Assembly: GCA_024220525.1 (NCBI GenBank)
Contig: JAMYWO010000031.1
Location: 92,576-156,575, forward strand
Source of the DNA: Cochliopodium minus
Lineage: Eukaryota > Discosea > Himatismenida > Cochliopodiidae
DNA: 64,000 nucleotides
Direction of reading: 5' to 3'
How positions within the stretch are numbered: position 1 is the first letter of the stretch; every line of letters begins with the position of its first letter. The notes under the pieces were generated by a model, which saw nothing but the letters and a program-made list of their open reading frames with translations, did no database searches and was not told the origin of the DNA. Shown piece after piece: positions 23,733 through 36,796 of the stretch. A program made the position numbers and the translations under genes.

Positions 23733-26700
23733 ATGGAGAGTTTCATCATTTTATATTCCAATCAAAAAGCAAAGAAGGTCAAAAAATGGGTGGATGGAAA
23801 ATTGACTTATAATCCCACATCCAAAAAGGTATAAAAATTTTCATATTATTCATAAAAAAATTGTATAAAGGATTTATAGTTGATTATATACGATGAAAAT
23901 GGAAAATTTGTCACATCCAAAATTGCAGATAAAAAAGATACCATAGAAGAAGGTGAAGAATTAGATTTTCCTTCTTTAGTTGTTCAATTGGAAGAAAAAT
24001 TAAAGGAAGAGGTGAATGATGTTGCTCCACCCGAATCAGTTCCACCTCCAAAGCCACAAATCAAAAAAATAGCGCCAATCAAAAAGATGAGTAAATTCAC
24101 AGTTCCCAAGAAAGCAGTTTACAAGATGAAGACAGATTTGGATGATGTTGTGGAAGAATCCCCTCCCAAAAAGACAAAGATAGATAATAAAGTTGAAATG
24201 GATGAGGATATGGATGATACGAACGATAATCAGAATAATTTCAACATTAATGCGCCAAATAATGAAATTGTGAATATACAAAAACCAATCATAATTAAGA
24301 ATAACATTCTCCCAACAACAAATATAAATAATGGAAATGATTTGATAACATTAAGACCTGCAGCGAAGAAAAGATCAAGTAAGATCCAACAAAAAAATTT
24401 TTTAGAATTTCAATTCCAAAAAAAAAAAAAACTAGTGAGTGATATAATCAAGGCGATGAATAAGAAGAACCTCAATGAGATGAAAGAAATATCGGCTATT
24501 AGAAATCAGTTAGAGGGAAAAGAACCAGAGGAAGACGAGGAAGAAGAGGATGAAAGTCCTATTAAGAATCCATATCATGCTCTCAAAAGGAAGCTCCCAA
24601 CAAAAGAGATCCCCAAGAAAGTGAGCAATACATTAATGCCAAAAACCTTGCTTGCCAAAAAATTTTCCAACACAAAGGATTTCGTGAAGAAAAGTTTGGT
24701 GGGAGAAGTAGAAGATGAAGAGAAAGAGGATGAGGAAGAGGATGAGTTGATTCCTTTGAATGAAGATGATGATCCTCTTAGCACCGAGGGGTTTACTTAT
24801 GCAAAACAAATAAAACTCCCTGCCAAGAAGACTCCTTTCAAGAAGGAATACGCCAGCAAAAAAACCTTCACCAAGACGCTTGTCCCTAAAAAAGAGTACA
24901 CAGGAAAAGCAAGCACAAAATTTACTCCTTTCAAGAAGGAATACACCAGCAAAAAATTTTCTACGTTCAAAAAACCAATAAAGATCCCACATGGAGTAGT
25001 TTGGAACACCAAAAAGATAGAGTTTCCCGATTCCAAAGTCTGTAAATACATCGCTAATCCCAAAAGAGTTGTCATATCCAAAACTTTCAACGATATCAGC
25101 TCTTACAAACAGACTTTTGAGTCCGCCATCTTGGAAGATATAAATCTGAGATTGTTGAGCATACGCAAAGGTCTTTTGAAGTCTTGCCACTCCTTCATCC
25201 GCAAGTCAGGCGATCAAGTCATATGCAAGCACGGTAAACCTGCTTCCATGAACACCGTCAAGAAGGCAGGTAATAACAAGGGGAGGGATTTTTTCGCCTG
25301 CTCCAAGAAGAAGGAAGAAAGTTGTGGGTTTTTCGCTTGGTACGATGAGTTGGACAACAACTCCATGGACCAAAACTCTTACGATATTCCTACTGATTTT
25401 GAGTTTGACTCAAATCACCAGAAAATCATCAGATCTCACGGCATCAAGTTTTACACTGACTGTGAATTCTACAGAGTCAAGCTTACTAGTGACATGGGCG
25501 AAAAAAACAATAACAGCTACAACAATCACAGAGATATCAACGAGAACAATGACAATCAACAAGATAGTGGTGCCATTGAAATATATTATTTGAAGTTGCC
25601 TTTCAAAGGAAAATCAAGCGAGTTTCACTTTTTTTTAAATTTATTTCATATTTTATATTTTTTTAAATTTATTTTATTTTTGGTTCAATTAGATACAAAA
25701 AAGATGATTTGTGGATCATCTCAAATAATGCTAACTTTTGTAACAGAGGTGAGAGGTTTTACACTTTGACTACAAGAGCCATTTTTCATGGGCCCAACAG
25801 CAACCTTTCTATGCAAGTGCTCCCTGTCTACTGCGAAGCCCCCAAGTCTTTGAAAAAAGAAAAGATATATGCAATACAACTCTCGAATCTCTCCTCTGAG
25901 TTTTCCATAATTGGTTAAAAATTTTTAAAAATTCAATTTTTTTTTTTTTTTCCGAAATAAACATCAAATTTTAGTTTTCTTTTTTTCAATTTAAATTTTC
26001 GATTTTTTTTTTTAGAAAATTTAGAAGAAATGTCTTTTGAAAAAGCACCTGTCGTCCGCTGCCTCTTGGACGGCAAGTGCGAAGACTTCCAAGAAAAGAA
26101 GCTCTCCCCCTTCGCCCTAGACTTGAAGGACGAGGAGATCCACCAAACTGCAGAGCAAATCATCGAAGAGTTCAAGTTGAACGAAGATCAAATCAAAGTG
26201 ATCAGGGAATGTGAGAGCTGGTTCTTAATGGAACCAAGCAAGTACATCAGTGAGGAATTCCTCAACAGCCCAAACAAAAAGTTTCCTTCCATCCTTTTGG
26301 TGCACGGCGTCTTTGGTAGTGGGAAGAGTCATCTTTTGGTTTCTCTCATCATCTTCATCACCAAAATCGCTGACAAAGCTAGAAGTCCTGACATCAAAAT
26401 TTTGGTCTCTTCTGTAACAAATACTGCAGTGGACAGAATTTTGTTGGGTACAATTTTATTTTCATATTTTTTTATTTTTTTAATTTTTACTTTTAAAAAT
26501 TTTTTAGGTACAATCATTGTTTAATAAATATATAATTAAAAAATTTTTTTTTAATTTTTAAATTAAAAAATTTTTCAATCGATTTAATAATATTTTAATC
26601 ATTTTTTTTTTTTTGGTAGGACTTCAAGACAAAAGCTTTGACGCCTTTGTCAGAATTGGCTCAATCAAAAAAATTCACAACTCTATTTTGAAAAACACTT

Positions 26701-28284
26701 TGTACGAAGAGAAAAAAGAGTCTTTGAAGGAGCTCAAGGAGCTTCTCGAGGAAACCACTTCTGAAGCCGAAAAAACAGAGATTTTAAAGGAAATAGAAGA
26801 TCTCAAATCAGGTAAAAAAAAAAAATTTTAAAAGTAAGAATATTAAATCTGAAATAAAAACAAAAAATAATGAGAAAATAAAAAATATATTTCATTAAAA
26901 AAACAAATTTAAAATTTTTTAAAAAGGGAAATCGAAACACAAATTCACTCTCTTGAAGGAGTCTCGTGTGGTGGGTGTTACTTGTGCAGCTACTTCCTTC
27001 AGAGTTTTGGAGGACTACAAGTTCCCCATAGTACTTCTGGATGAGTGCAGTCAAATGTTGGAGCCTATTTCCTTGTTGCCCATAACAAAGTTTGGTTGCT
27101 ATAAGTTGATAGCAGTCGGGTAAGAACTTTTTTTCAAAAAAAAAAAAATTATTTAATGAAATAAAAAAAATTATATTAAATATAATTTTTAATGAAAAAA
27201 AATTATTACTTCCTTTTTCTCTAGTGACCCTCTCCAGCTTCCACCAACTATTACTACTGACTTAGACAATGTAGAAGGAAACAACCATATTGGTAGACCT
27301 CTCTTCTCTAGACTTATGGACTATATTCCTCCCATTATGTTGAGAACGCAATATAGAGTATTTAAAAAAAATTTTTTAATTTTTAAATTATTTTTTACTT
27401 ATTACTAAATTTTTCATTTTATTTTTTATTTCCAATTTTAAGTGTCACCCAACATTGTCAGGTATCTCGAATGAGCTTTTTTACTCCAAGAAGCTCAAGG
27501 ATGGGATCACAGAAAGTGAAAGAGCATCATACATTAAAGGCTTCCCTCCCATCTGCTTCTTCAACGTGGACAGGGGCAAAGAGGAAACCGAAAACTTTTC
27601 GGGTAGTTTTTTCAATCATTTTGAAACTAAGTTGGTCGTTCAAATTGTTTCCCTTCTTTTGGATAGAGGAATAAATGAAAATGATATTGGGATCATCACC
27701 CTATGTAAAATAAAAAAAACTTTCTTTTCTATTTTTAATTTTCTTTTATTAATTCGTAATTTTTCTCTCCTTATTTTTTTTAACATCTTTTTAAAGATCG
27801 TGCACAAGCAAACAACATAAGAGAAAAGCTCGCAGAGTTACAAAAAACGAAAATGGGGGAAAATAACATTAACACCACCCAACAAGAAAACAACAACAAT
27901 AGTCTCATTCAAGAAAACAATGGAGAAGTGACTCAAGACACAGAATCTCTTTTGAACATCTCCAATGAAGAGAAAGAAGTCAGCAGTGGAGGTCTTTCCA
28001 TCAAAGTTAGTACTGTTGATGCTTTTCAAGGAGCAGAAAAAGAGATCATCATCCTCTCCACTTCGCGTTCTGTTGAGAAATCTGACATGGAGTTTGTTGG
28101 TGCTCCGACTCGTATGAATGTCGCCATCACTCGTGCCAAGAGGAATTTGATTGTTGTTGGCAACCTCAAGGCACTCGAACACAACATCATTTGGAAGACC
28201 ATCTATAATAAGGCTAGGCAGTTGGGTGCTGTCATGCTTGGCACTGAACTTCTTATTTTCAATGGATTTTCTTTTTGCAAATGA
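23733..28284 (+). CDS. ZGRF1: ZGRF1-like superfamily 1 DNA helicase (DUF2439 + zf-GRF + helicase)
   Basis: Nine exons: 23733..23828, 23880..25621, 25693..25913, 26016..26447, 26620..26811, 26927..27119, 27225..27357, 27443..27704, 27797..28284; 1252 aa. The first ~60 residues match DUF2439 (SNQKAKKVKKWVDGKLTYNP, LIIYDENGKFV). A Lys/acid-rich linker follows. The zf-GRF zinc finger is CKHGKPASMNTVKK...GRDFFACS...CGFFAWYDE. The SF1 (Upf1-like) helicase has Walker A GVFGSGKSH, Walker B LLDECSQ, motif III GDPLQLPP, VDAFQGAEKE, and motif VI TRAKRNLIVVG. Human ZGRF1 stimulates homologous recombination and interstrand-crosslink repair. A second crosslink-repair helicase (FANCM) lies 1.6 kb downstream on the same strand. 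Confidence 0.9.
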
Positions 28285-28670
28285 TTTTATTTATTTCATT
28301 TTTCTCAATAAAAGAATTGGTTTATCCATTTTCATTTATTTCATTTTTCTTTGAAAAATAAATTGTGAGGCTGGAAAAACAACATCTCAAAGAACTTTTT
28401 TTTTTTTACTTTGCCATATAAATAAGATAATTGTCGCTTTTATATAAAAGAGATAGATCACAAAGTAAACTTTAAATTTGATAACAATTCTCAAAAGAAA
28501 AATTTTAATATGATCAATTTCAATAAAAATTGAAAAGTATTTTAAAATTATCAGAGAATTCAAATATCAGAGATTGAGAGAGGTTTGAGGATAAATAAAA
28601 AAGAAGAAAATAGAAAATAATATAAATAAAATAAAATAAAAAAATTTGATAGATTTTGCCTGTATAAACG
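28285..28670. other. Intergenic region, no gene seen
   Basis: About 385 bp between the ZGRF1 stop and the PLAC8 start, both plus strand. A/T-rich, with no ORF carrying recognisable motifs. Presumed terminator and promoter. Confidence 0.45.
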
Positions 28671-29766
28671 ATGAGCAACAAAAATGAAACCAATCCATTG
28701 TTGAACAGTAAAAAATTAATAATTTTCCTTGGATTTTAAAAAATATAAAAATTTAAATTTTAAATTTTTTATTTTGACGAATTATTTTTACTCTGTTCCT
28801 TTTAAAATAGATGATAACATTTATCAACAACCCCCACCACAACAGTACCAACCACAATTTGATTTTAATCAACAACCACAATATAATCAACAACCCCCAC
28901 CACAATATCAGCCACAACAATTCCCACCATACGACTATCAACAACAACCACCACAATTCAATCAACCTCCTCCACAATATCAAGTGCCACCACAACAATT
29001 CCAACAACCACAATATGATTATAATCAACAATATCAACAACAAAAGTAATTTCCTTCCTATAAAAAATTAAGAAACCTTTTTCATATTTTTTTTTTCAAA
29101 AGTCCCATTATCATTGTCCAACCAACCACAACCACAGTAGTTTATGATCAAGTATGTTCAGGACCAACAACATGGTAATAAATTCAAATAGAGATGTCTT
29201 TATATATACAAATTAAATTTTAATAAAACTCATATTTCAATATATATTACATTTCGAAAATTCCATTTCTTTTTCTAACATATTTATAATTAATTGAATA
29301 GGAGTATCCCTCTTTGTGGATGCTGCAGTGATTGTGGGGTGTGCTGCACAAGTTTATGGTGTTTTTCATGCCAAGTAATATCCAAAAAAAAAAATTTTAA
29401 ATGCATTTCAACATTATACTAATAATCATTTAGGAATGCAAACTTAGAGCTGCAACACACGGTAGAGCAAGTTGTGGATGTGAAGATTTTTGTGTACCAT
29501 GTCTCTGTTATTCCTTCTTGGGACCTATTGGAGCCCTCTTTGTAAGATGTTCAAACAGAACAGAAGTAAGAAGAAGACTCAACATCAACGGTGATGGGTG
29601 TTCTGATTGTTTGTGTTCTTGGTGTTGTACTTTCTGCACACAAGTCCAAGAAGTAACATTTCTTTAAAACTCTCTTTTCATTATTTTTGATTTTAAACTT
29701 TATTCCTTTCCTTTATAGGTCAGAGAGATGAACGGCAGAGGAGTTCAATCATCTTTGTGTTCATAA
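28671..29766 (+). CDS. PLAC8-family cysteine-rich protein with Gln/Pro-rich N-terminus
   Basis: Six exons: 28671..28707, 28811..29045, 29103..29174, 29302..29374, 29434..29652, 29719..29766; 227 aa. The N-terminal ~110 residues are a Q/P/Y-rich low-complexity region (QQPPPQQYQPQF type repeats). The PLAC8 domain follows: WSIPLCGCCSDCGVCCTS, WCFSCQECKLRAATHGRASC, and the ending CTFCTQVQEVREMNGRG, which fits the CaxCQexrE box of the family. PLAC8/cornifelin proteins are membrane-associated and implicated in cell size, metal handling and Ca2+ influx in different lineages; the function here is unknown. It sits between two DNA-repair helicase genes on the same strand, with no evident functional link. 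Confidence 0.85.
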
Positions 29767-29898
29767 TTTATAAAAATTAATTGATAAATAAAATAATTCT
29801 AGTTCCTCAACAAAAAAATCATTAAATAATTTAATGGAATTAATTTACTTTTTATATATATCTCTCTCCAACATCAATTTTCATCAAAATAAAAAAAT

Positions 29899-32800
29899 AT
29901 GGAAGAGGAAAACTCTGAAGATGAATTTTTCAAAAATGATAAAAGATTGAAATTTGTGATTGATAAAAAAAAGGATAATGGGAAAAAGAAACCAGGGGAT
30001 AAAAGGAAAAAAGATCCTAATAAGGAAAAAGAAAAGAAAGAGAAAGTACAATTACCCTTCAATTTTCCACCTGCAGAAGAAGATATAATGCCAAAACCCA
30101 ATTATGAAGAAATAGATACAATAATCTACCCATCCAATTATCCTGAAAGAAAATATCAGTTCAATATCACCAGGAAATGTTTATTTCAAAATACATTGGT
30201 GAATTTGCCCACAGGATTGGGAAAAACATTCATAGCTGCAGTTTCTATGTATAATTTCTATAGATGGTAAAAAAAAAAAAATTTTTTTCCAAGATTTAAA
30301 GATATATCATAAATCATATTGAAAGGTTTCCTGAAAAAAAAATTATTTTTGTTGCACCCACAAAACCACTTGTACGCCAACAAGTGGAGGCATGCTATGA
30401 TATATGTGGAATACCACAAGAAGATACAATCCTATTGAATGGAACAATTGCAAAAACCAAAAGGAAAGAATTATGGGAAAATAAAAGGATGATTTTTGCA
30501 ACACCGCAAGTGGTTGAGAATGATCTGAATGATGGAATATTTGATGCTAAAAGCATAATCTGCGTTGTGATAGATGAGGCTCATAAAGCATCAAATGGAT
30601 CCTATTCATATTGCAAGATGGTGGAATTCATAACCAAAAAGACAAAACATTTTAGAGTGATAGCTCTTACAGCTACACCTGGATCCAACAAGAAATCTGT
30701 ACAAGCGGTTGTTGATTATCTCAACATCGCTCATATGGAAATCAGAAACGAACAATCGATTGATGTGAGGGAATATCTCCAACATAAATCGATGGAATAC
30801 ATCACTGTAGGATTGTATGATCAATTGAAAGAATTGTTTGATAAAGTCACTTCAATGTTGACCCCTATCATGAACTATTTGATCGAAAGGAAGGCTTTCT
30901 CCTTTCGCGCAGATCCAGCTAAAGTCCATCACATCTTATTTGTCAATGAGAAGACGAAATATTGTGCAGGTATAGGTGCTGGTAACAGGCCGGAAAAGTC
31001 TTTAGTTCTCATGTATTTTTCGCAAGCCATCTCTTTGTCTTCTGCGAGGATGCAACTTATCACCCATGGCTTAAGATGTTTCAGTGAAAAGATCAAGAAT
31101 ATTGAAATGATAGAAAAGGAGAAGAAAAGAAAAAATCTCATTTCAAATATCAACGAAATCCTTGTCAAGACTGAAAAAATAAAAAATGAGATTCCTTACA
31201 GTCATCCCAAAATACAACAGGTAATAAAGTTGGTAACCAATCATTTTGAAAATGAAAAAAGCTCCAAAATCATGATTTTCACTGAATACAGAGAAAGTGT
31301 AGAAGAACTTCAAGAAGCAATTAGTTTTAATGTAGAAGGTGCAAAGGTTCACTCGCTGGTCGGTCAACAAAAGAAAGGCTCTGGGAAAAGTTTCACACAA
31401 AAAGAACAAATAAAGGTTTTGGAGGATTTCAAGAAGGGTCTCTATAATGTTCTTGTGTGTACTTGTATTGGTGAAGAAGGTCTTGATATTGGAGAAGTCG
31501 ATCTCATCATTTGTTTCGATCAAGCTGCATCTCCCATCAGAATGGTCCAACGTCTTGGTAGAACAGGAAGAAAGAGAAATGGTAAAGGTTACTGTCTTCT
31601 CACAGAGGGTTACGAAGAATCCAAATCAGACAAAAGTAAAAAGAAAAAGAAAAATGTGGAAAAGTATCTCAATGAGAAAGCTGATAACCTCAAACTTTCT
31701 GAAAACAGTTCTCGTCTTGTCCCTCTCAACATCAAACCAAACATTGTTAGAAAGAATATCGTCATATCAGTAAAGTATCACACTCCCACAAAAAAAAAGA
31801 AAGATAAAGCTGATACTAGTACGACCAGCAAAACTACCAGCTCCAAAAAACTCCTCGAGCAGTTCGATAAGATAGAAAGGCAAAAATTTGTTAATCTCAC
31901 CTCTAACCCTACTGAAGTTAGTATGATAGGACATTCCCCCTTTTCGAATTTACTATCTTCCATCTATGAAAAAAGGCGGAGGGGAGATTATGATAAAGAT
32001 TACGACGGAGATACAAGCAATTTCGAACATTCTGAACCTACTGTCCCCAAAACCAATTCATCTTTTACTAAGGCAAAAGTATTGTACAGCTCAGATTCGT
32101 TCAAAACTGCTAAGCCAACTGATGAAGAGAATGATGAATTACCAAGTTGGAGGGATGTAAACAGTACTGTCAAGCAAAAACTTCTCAGAAATGATCAAAC
32201 CATTGAAAATAACAGGCCGGTTCAGGATACACCAATCACGAAGAATCCTGTAAATAGAACCAACGAACAAAATAAAAATAATACAAATGAAAGAACAACA
32301 CCAATCCAAAATCAACAAAACAATCTTTTGCAATTTTCTTGTCAAAGGAAAAGAAGAATTTCGATTAGCAACGAAGACAATAATGATCCAAATAAACAAA
32401 GAAAGTTAGTTTCTGATGTTGACAATAATACAACTTTGCCCAAACCTATATTCAACCAACCTTCTCCAAAGAAGATAGATCCTCCCACCAAGAGCCCCCC
32501 TCCACCAAAGCCCAACAAGAAAACACCACCAAATAATACCTCCAAAAAAGTTGTGGAAAAGATTCCAACTCCCAAAAAAGTTGGCAAGCCCACTCCCCCT
32601 GAAAAACTCTCCTCTAAAGAAGAGAAGATCAACTATGATTCTTTGCTCCCTTTTTCTCCCATCTTATCTGACAACTTGAAGGATAAAATGAACCGAAAGG
32701 GAAGATATTCTGAGCACATTAACGATCCTCCGTTTGTCATCAGTATCGATCCTCCGCCTTCCAATTTTGTCTACATTTTTCAAAAAGAGGAAATTACAAG

Positions 32801-34994
32801 ATCTTCTTCCAGTGTGATAGATTTGAGCTTGAGCACACCTTCTCCATCTTCTCGAAAATCACAAGCTTCTAACAGATCTCCCAACAAGTCTCCTTGCTAC
32901 AACGATAAGTCCCCCCTCGTCGAGTTAACTATCGAGAATGACAGATCACCGCAAGATCTCACACCAGAACAAGATAGATCTCCACAACAAGATGTTATTT
33001 TGGTTGAAAAGTCACAAGATGTAGTGCCAATTCAAGAAAGATCTCCTCAACAAGATTACAGATCTCCTCAAGTAGAAAGATCTCCTCAACAGGTCGAAAG
33101 ATCTCCTCAACAAGAAGTCGATAGATCCCCTCAGCGTTTTTCCCAAAGAGATTTCAGCAGCGATAACAGATCTCCCAGTGATACGATCAATCTTGATGTA
33201 TCTCCTCAATACAACGGATCTCCCCAAAAAGACGACAGATCTCCCCAACAACATAGATCACCTCATTTTTCTGAAAATGATATAATCATCTCTTCTCCAT
33301 CACAAGCCCAACCACCCAAACTCAGCAGGTTGAAGAAAGGTGTTCATTTTTCTCCTCAAAAAAAGAAAACAGATACTTTCAAAGTAAAACAATCAGAAAA
33401 AGTTGATGTCAACGAGTTTATTGATGGAGAGGCCGAAGATATCAACCAAGAAGGAGAATCCGAGTTAGAGAAAGAAAATGAAGAAGATATTGCTTTTGTT
33501 TCTCACACTCCTGTCCCATTTTCAAGATCTGATTACAATTTCCATCAAATCCACAAAAAAAGGAACGAAAGCACCAAACCTAATTTGAGGATGAACTTTC
33601 AGAAGGGGAGTGTTTTGGGCAGAATGTTGACTTCTCCTGTAACTTCTCCTTTTTCTTCTCCACAAAAGAGAGACAATGATGTTGTAAATCAAAATGAAAA
33701 ACCTGAACAAGTTCAGAAAGAGCAAGAGTATCAAGAACCAGAAGAAGAGTATCAAGAACCTGAAGAAGAGTACCAAGAACCAGAAAAAGAGTACCAAGAA
33801 CCGGAAGAAGAGTATCAAGAACCAGAACAAGAGTATCAAGAACCTGAAGAAGAGTATCAAGAACCAGAGCAAGAGTATCTAGAACCAGAACAAGAGTATC
33901 AAGAACCTGAAGAAGAGTATCAAGAAACAGAGCAAGAGTATCAAGAACCAGAAAAAGAGTATCAAGAACCGGAAGAAGAGTATCAAGAACCAGAGCAAGA
34001 GTACCAAGAACCAGAAAAAGAGTACCAAGAACCGGAAGAAGAGTATCAAGAACCAGAACAAGAGTATCAAGAACAAAAACATATTGAGCAATTATATCAA
34101 CAAGAGCAAAATCGAGAAGAAGAACCAGTAGTCCAAAAGACCCAGGTAATTGATTTGAATGAGGAAGAGGAGAAGAAAGTGTCTGACGACATCTCCAGCT
34201 TCACTCCTCTCGAAAACTCTTTGACAAGACAAGATGTGAGTGACGATATCGTCTCCACTTGCAATGAACAACATCATCCTCAACAAATGAGCGATGAGAT
34301 CGTATGTACTCCTCAAAAGTCTCAAAAGAAAAAAAAAAGGATCAGCACATCTGCATTGAACATAACTAAACCTTTAGAGTTTGTAAATACTACCAACAAA
34401 AACAACGACAATAACATTAATAACAACAACAATAAAATTGAAAAAAAAACTGTCGAGAAAAAAAGGAAACAAACTGACATGTCATCTTTCTTTTTTAGCA
34501 AGAAAGTAAAGACAAAAGTGGAACCCTCCTACTTTATTATCGTGGGAGATAACCAAAACGAAATCACCAAACTTCTCTCCCAAAAAAAGGTGGTCTGTGA
34601 GAAAAGGCCTTGCAAGGGTGAAGATTTCATTCTCTCCACCAACGAGCTTTCTGTCATTCGTGTTGTTGTCGATGAAGAGCTTGATATCAGCGAGATGAAC
34701 ATGAGAATCAAGGATCTCTGCGATGAAAACTTCAATCCTTGTGTCATCATCGAAACATCTGATAGGAATCCTCCCAATGGCTTGGAAATCGAGAATGTCA
34801 AAAATGTCCGCTTGTCTAAGAACTCTCTTTCCACTTCCCAGATCATTCATGAGCTTCTCCAACAAGTGGATGAGAATCATCTTTTGGTCAAGGATCAACA
34901 TCCCAACACTTACGAATTCAAAAAGCTTTTGTCCAAGTTCCAAACCGAGAAGGATGTTGGATATATCAGATCTTGGAAAATGGCCAAGAAATAA
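29899..34994 (+). CDS. FANCM: FANCM/Mph1-like DNA translocase with C-terminal ERCC4-like nuclease-fold domain
   Basis: Two exons: 29899..30266, 30326..34994; 1678 aa. SF2 helicase core: motif I LPTGLGKT (residues ~103-110), [14 protein letters not shown] box VVIDEAHKA (~205), TATPGS, an inserted helical domain, [10 protein letters not shown], then motif [15 protein letters not shown] (~530). A ~900-residue disordered middle contains SP-rich and EYQEPEx repeats. The last ~165 residues ([30 protein letters not shown]) look like the degenerate ERCC4-type nuclease domain of FANCM; a terminal HhH2 is not obvious. FANCM binds stalled forks and recruits the Fanconi complex at crosslinks. The SPQ-rich stretch could be a phosphorylation platform. 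Confidence 0.9.
32875..33270 (+). repeat. Degenerate RSPQQ-rich coding repeats in the FANCM-like gene
   Basis: At least a dozen SP dipeptides occur here, mostly as (D/E)RSPQQ, in the linker of the FANCM-like protein. Spacing is irregular, unlike the 21-bp array downstream. S/T-P and SPQ sites would be candidate CDK/PIKK substrates; that is inference. Confidence 0.7.
33726..34079 (+). repeat. 21-bp coding repeat (EYQEPEx), about 17 copies
   Basis: Seven-residue unit E-Y-Q-E-P-E-(E/Q/K) in tandem inside the disordered region of the FANCM-like protein. Third-position changes (gag/gaa, tat/tac) vary between units while the peptide is nearly constant. This points to slippage plus selection on the amino-acid sequence. 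Confidence 0.9.
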
Positions 34995-35273
34995 TCAAAT
35001 AGATATTTTGTATATAGTTAAGTGTATCAATGAATTAAATCTTCCTCTTTTATTTTTTTAATTATTATTATGTTTGATTAAATATTATTCATCACCATTC
35101 TATTTTCAAATAGAAGATTAAAGGAAAAGAGAAGGAACGATGGCAAATTGATTTGGGTTCAAAACAATTAAAGAAATGAAATTTATAACTATTTTTTTAT
35201 TTTAAATTATTTGTGGGTCAAATTCTTTCTTGAATTCCTTTGAATGTTCCTGTTTTTTTTTGATTTTAAAGAT

Positions 35274-35660
35274 TTAAATTATTTCTATCTTTAAATTCAA
35301 AATCCGTACCCCCAAATTGTTATAATAAGCATATACCCCTATGAGAATGAGAAATATTATTCCCATCGGAACCGCAATGGCCAAGAATAATACCAAATCT
35401 TTTAATGTATAATGAATGAAACTAAAATTTAATGTCATTTGTTTTGGTTTTTACTATAATTTCCAGTTTGTACTCCTGCCGTTCCAAAATGAATTGATTC
35501 TTTTGGCACATCTGATGGTAATTTATTTGATGCCTTCAAATTATCTTTTTTTTTTTCTTAATTTTAGAATTTTCTTTCCAAATATGAGTGATATACCTTG
35601 TGATTGAATGGCTGATATGAAGAGAGAAATAAACAACAACAAAAAAATTTTATATCTCAT
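35274..35660 (-). CDS. Small single-pass membrane protein with signal peptide
   Basis: Three-exon model: 35660..35597, 35544..35455, 35398..35274; 92 aa. A cleavable-looking signal peptide (MRYKIFLLLFISLFISAIQS) is followed by a ~30-residue ectodomain (DNLKASNKLPSDVPKESIHF). A transmembrane helix (LVLFLAIAVPMGIIFLILIG) and a short tail end the protein. No family is recognised. The transmembrane start resembles that of the repeat protein at 413-3115 (DLVLSIGIPM versus NLVLFLAIAVPM), but the match is too short to claim homology. All exon joins keep phase, which supports a real gene. Confidence 0.6.
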
Positions 35661-35972
35661 TTTTTTTTTTATTTTAAATGGTGTCAAAAAAATAAAATCT
35701 TACAGCTAAATTTTAATAATCAAATAGATTTGGAAATGTGAATTGCAACATTCCATATAAGGTTTGTATGTTCACATCAATTTTTAAAAATTTGATGATA
35801 ATTTTATAGGAAGTCAGATAGATCGAATGAAAGAGAATTGGATTCTAAGATTAAATTTAATCTTAGTTGCATAAATCTTTGGTTTGATCCACAACAAAAC
35901 ATTATTTTGACAAAATAAACACAAAATATAAATAAAAATATTTGTAGAAATAAATACTTTAATTTTGTTCAA
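35661..35972. other. Intergenic region, no gene seen
   Basis: About 310 bp of A/T-rich sequence between two minus-strand genes. No recognisable ORF. Confidence 0.4.
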
Positions 35973-36754
35973 TTAACTAATTGGTGCGTTTTTGAGCTCA
36001 CAATAACAATTTTTCTCGTTCGTCAAACAAAAGTGTTTAGAGTCATACACAACATCACCATCAACATTAGTTGACAACAACTTTAGTATTTTCTTGATTT
36101 TATCTGATTTCAGTTGTGGTGCTGGCTCCTTTTTTTCGAAACCTGACCACTCAACTCTGTCCCCCACTTTAGACTCTTCTGGTACTTCAATTATTTTGAC
36201 CAACACTTTTTGATTCTCGTTTTCACCTTCAGTTTGATATGCTGCAAGGATCATTCCTGGATCAAAAAAAAAAAAAATCTTAAAAATTTTCATTCTTATC
36301 ATGTTGTTACCTTGTGAGATTATCCCCAATTTTCCAATATCTTGATTCTTCATATTGCCTTTTAATAATATAATAACTTAACATTTTTATGATCAAAGAT
36401 ATTAGATATATCTTTCGATTATTTGATATATATCCCATCATCTATTCATATTATTTTAATATTTTTACATATGACCAATAATTTTTTTTCCTTCAAATCA
36501 TTGAGGGAATAATATGGTGCCAATCCAGATATGATTGTTCTTTCATTCCCTTCTCCAACATCTATCTGCTCCACATACAATTTTTCTGAAGATGTATGCT
36601 TTTCAATATTTTTTATTTTTCCCACTCTGATATCCAATTCATATGGATTAATGACGGATGGCCTATTATTCAAAATCATTTTTGATGTGTGATAATATTT
36701 TTTGAAGGGATCCATATTCATTTTGAAAATTCGATTGAACTTAAATCTTTTCAT
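35973..36754 (-). CDS. tRNA-binding (EMAPII/AIMP1-like) domain protein
   Basis: Three exons: 36754..36469, 36358..36311, 36256..35973; 205 aa. Residues ~35-205 form an OB-fold tRNA-binding domain: ELDIRVGKIKNIEKHTSSEK, LYVEQIDVGEGNERTIISGL, KLGIISQGMILAAYQ, and VGDRVEWSGFE. This domain occurs in Arc1p, AIMP1/p43 and the C-termini of some tRNA synthetases, where it delivers tRNA. Here it stands alone with only a short basic N-terminal extension (MKRFKFNRIFKMNMDPF), which could be a weak organelle presequence or a 5' extension before the internal Met. The start is 42 bp from the divergent TPR gene start. Confidence 0.85.
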
Positions 36755-36796
36755 TTTTTTTTTTTTTTTTTTTTAAATCAATAAAAAAAGAAAAAA

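Noticed and set aside
28753-29043. Minus-strand Leu/Trp-rich ORF
   Set aside because: Antisense of the Gln/Pro-rich exon of the PLAC8 protein.
33522-34091. Minus-strand hydrophobic ORFs (FLILFFWFL repeats)
   Set aside because: Antisense shadow of the EYQEPEx coding repeat in the FANCM-like gene.
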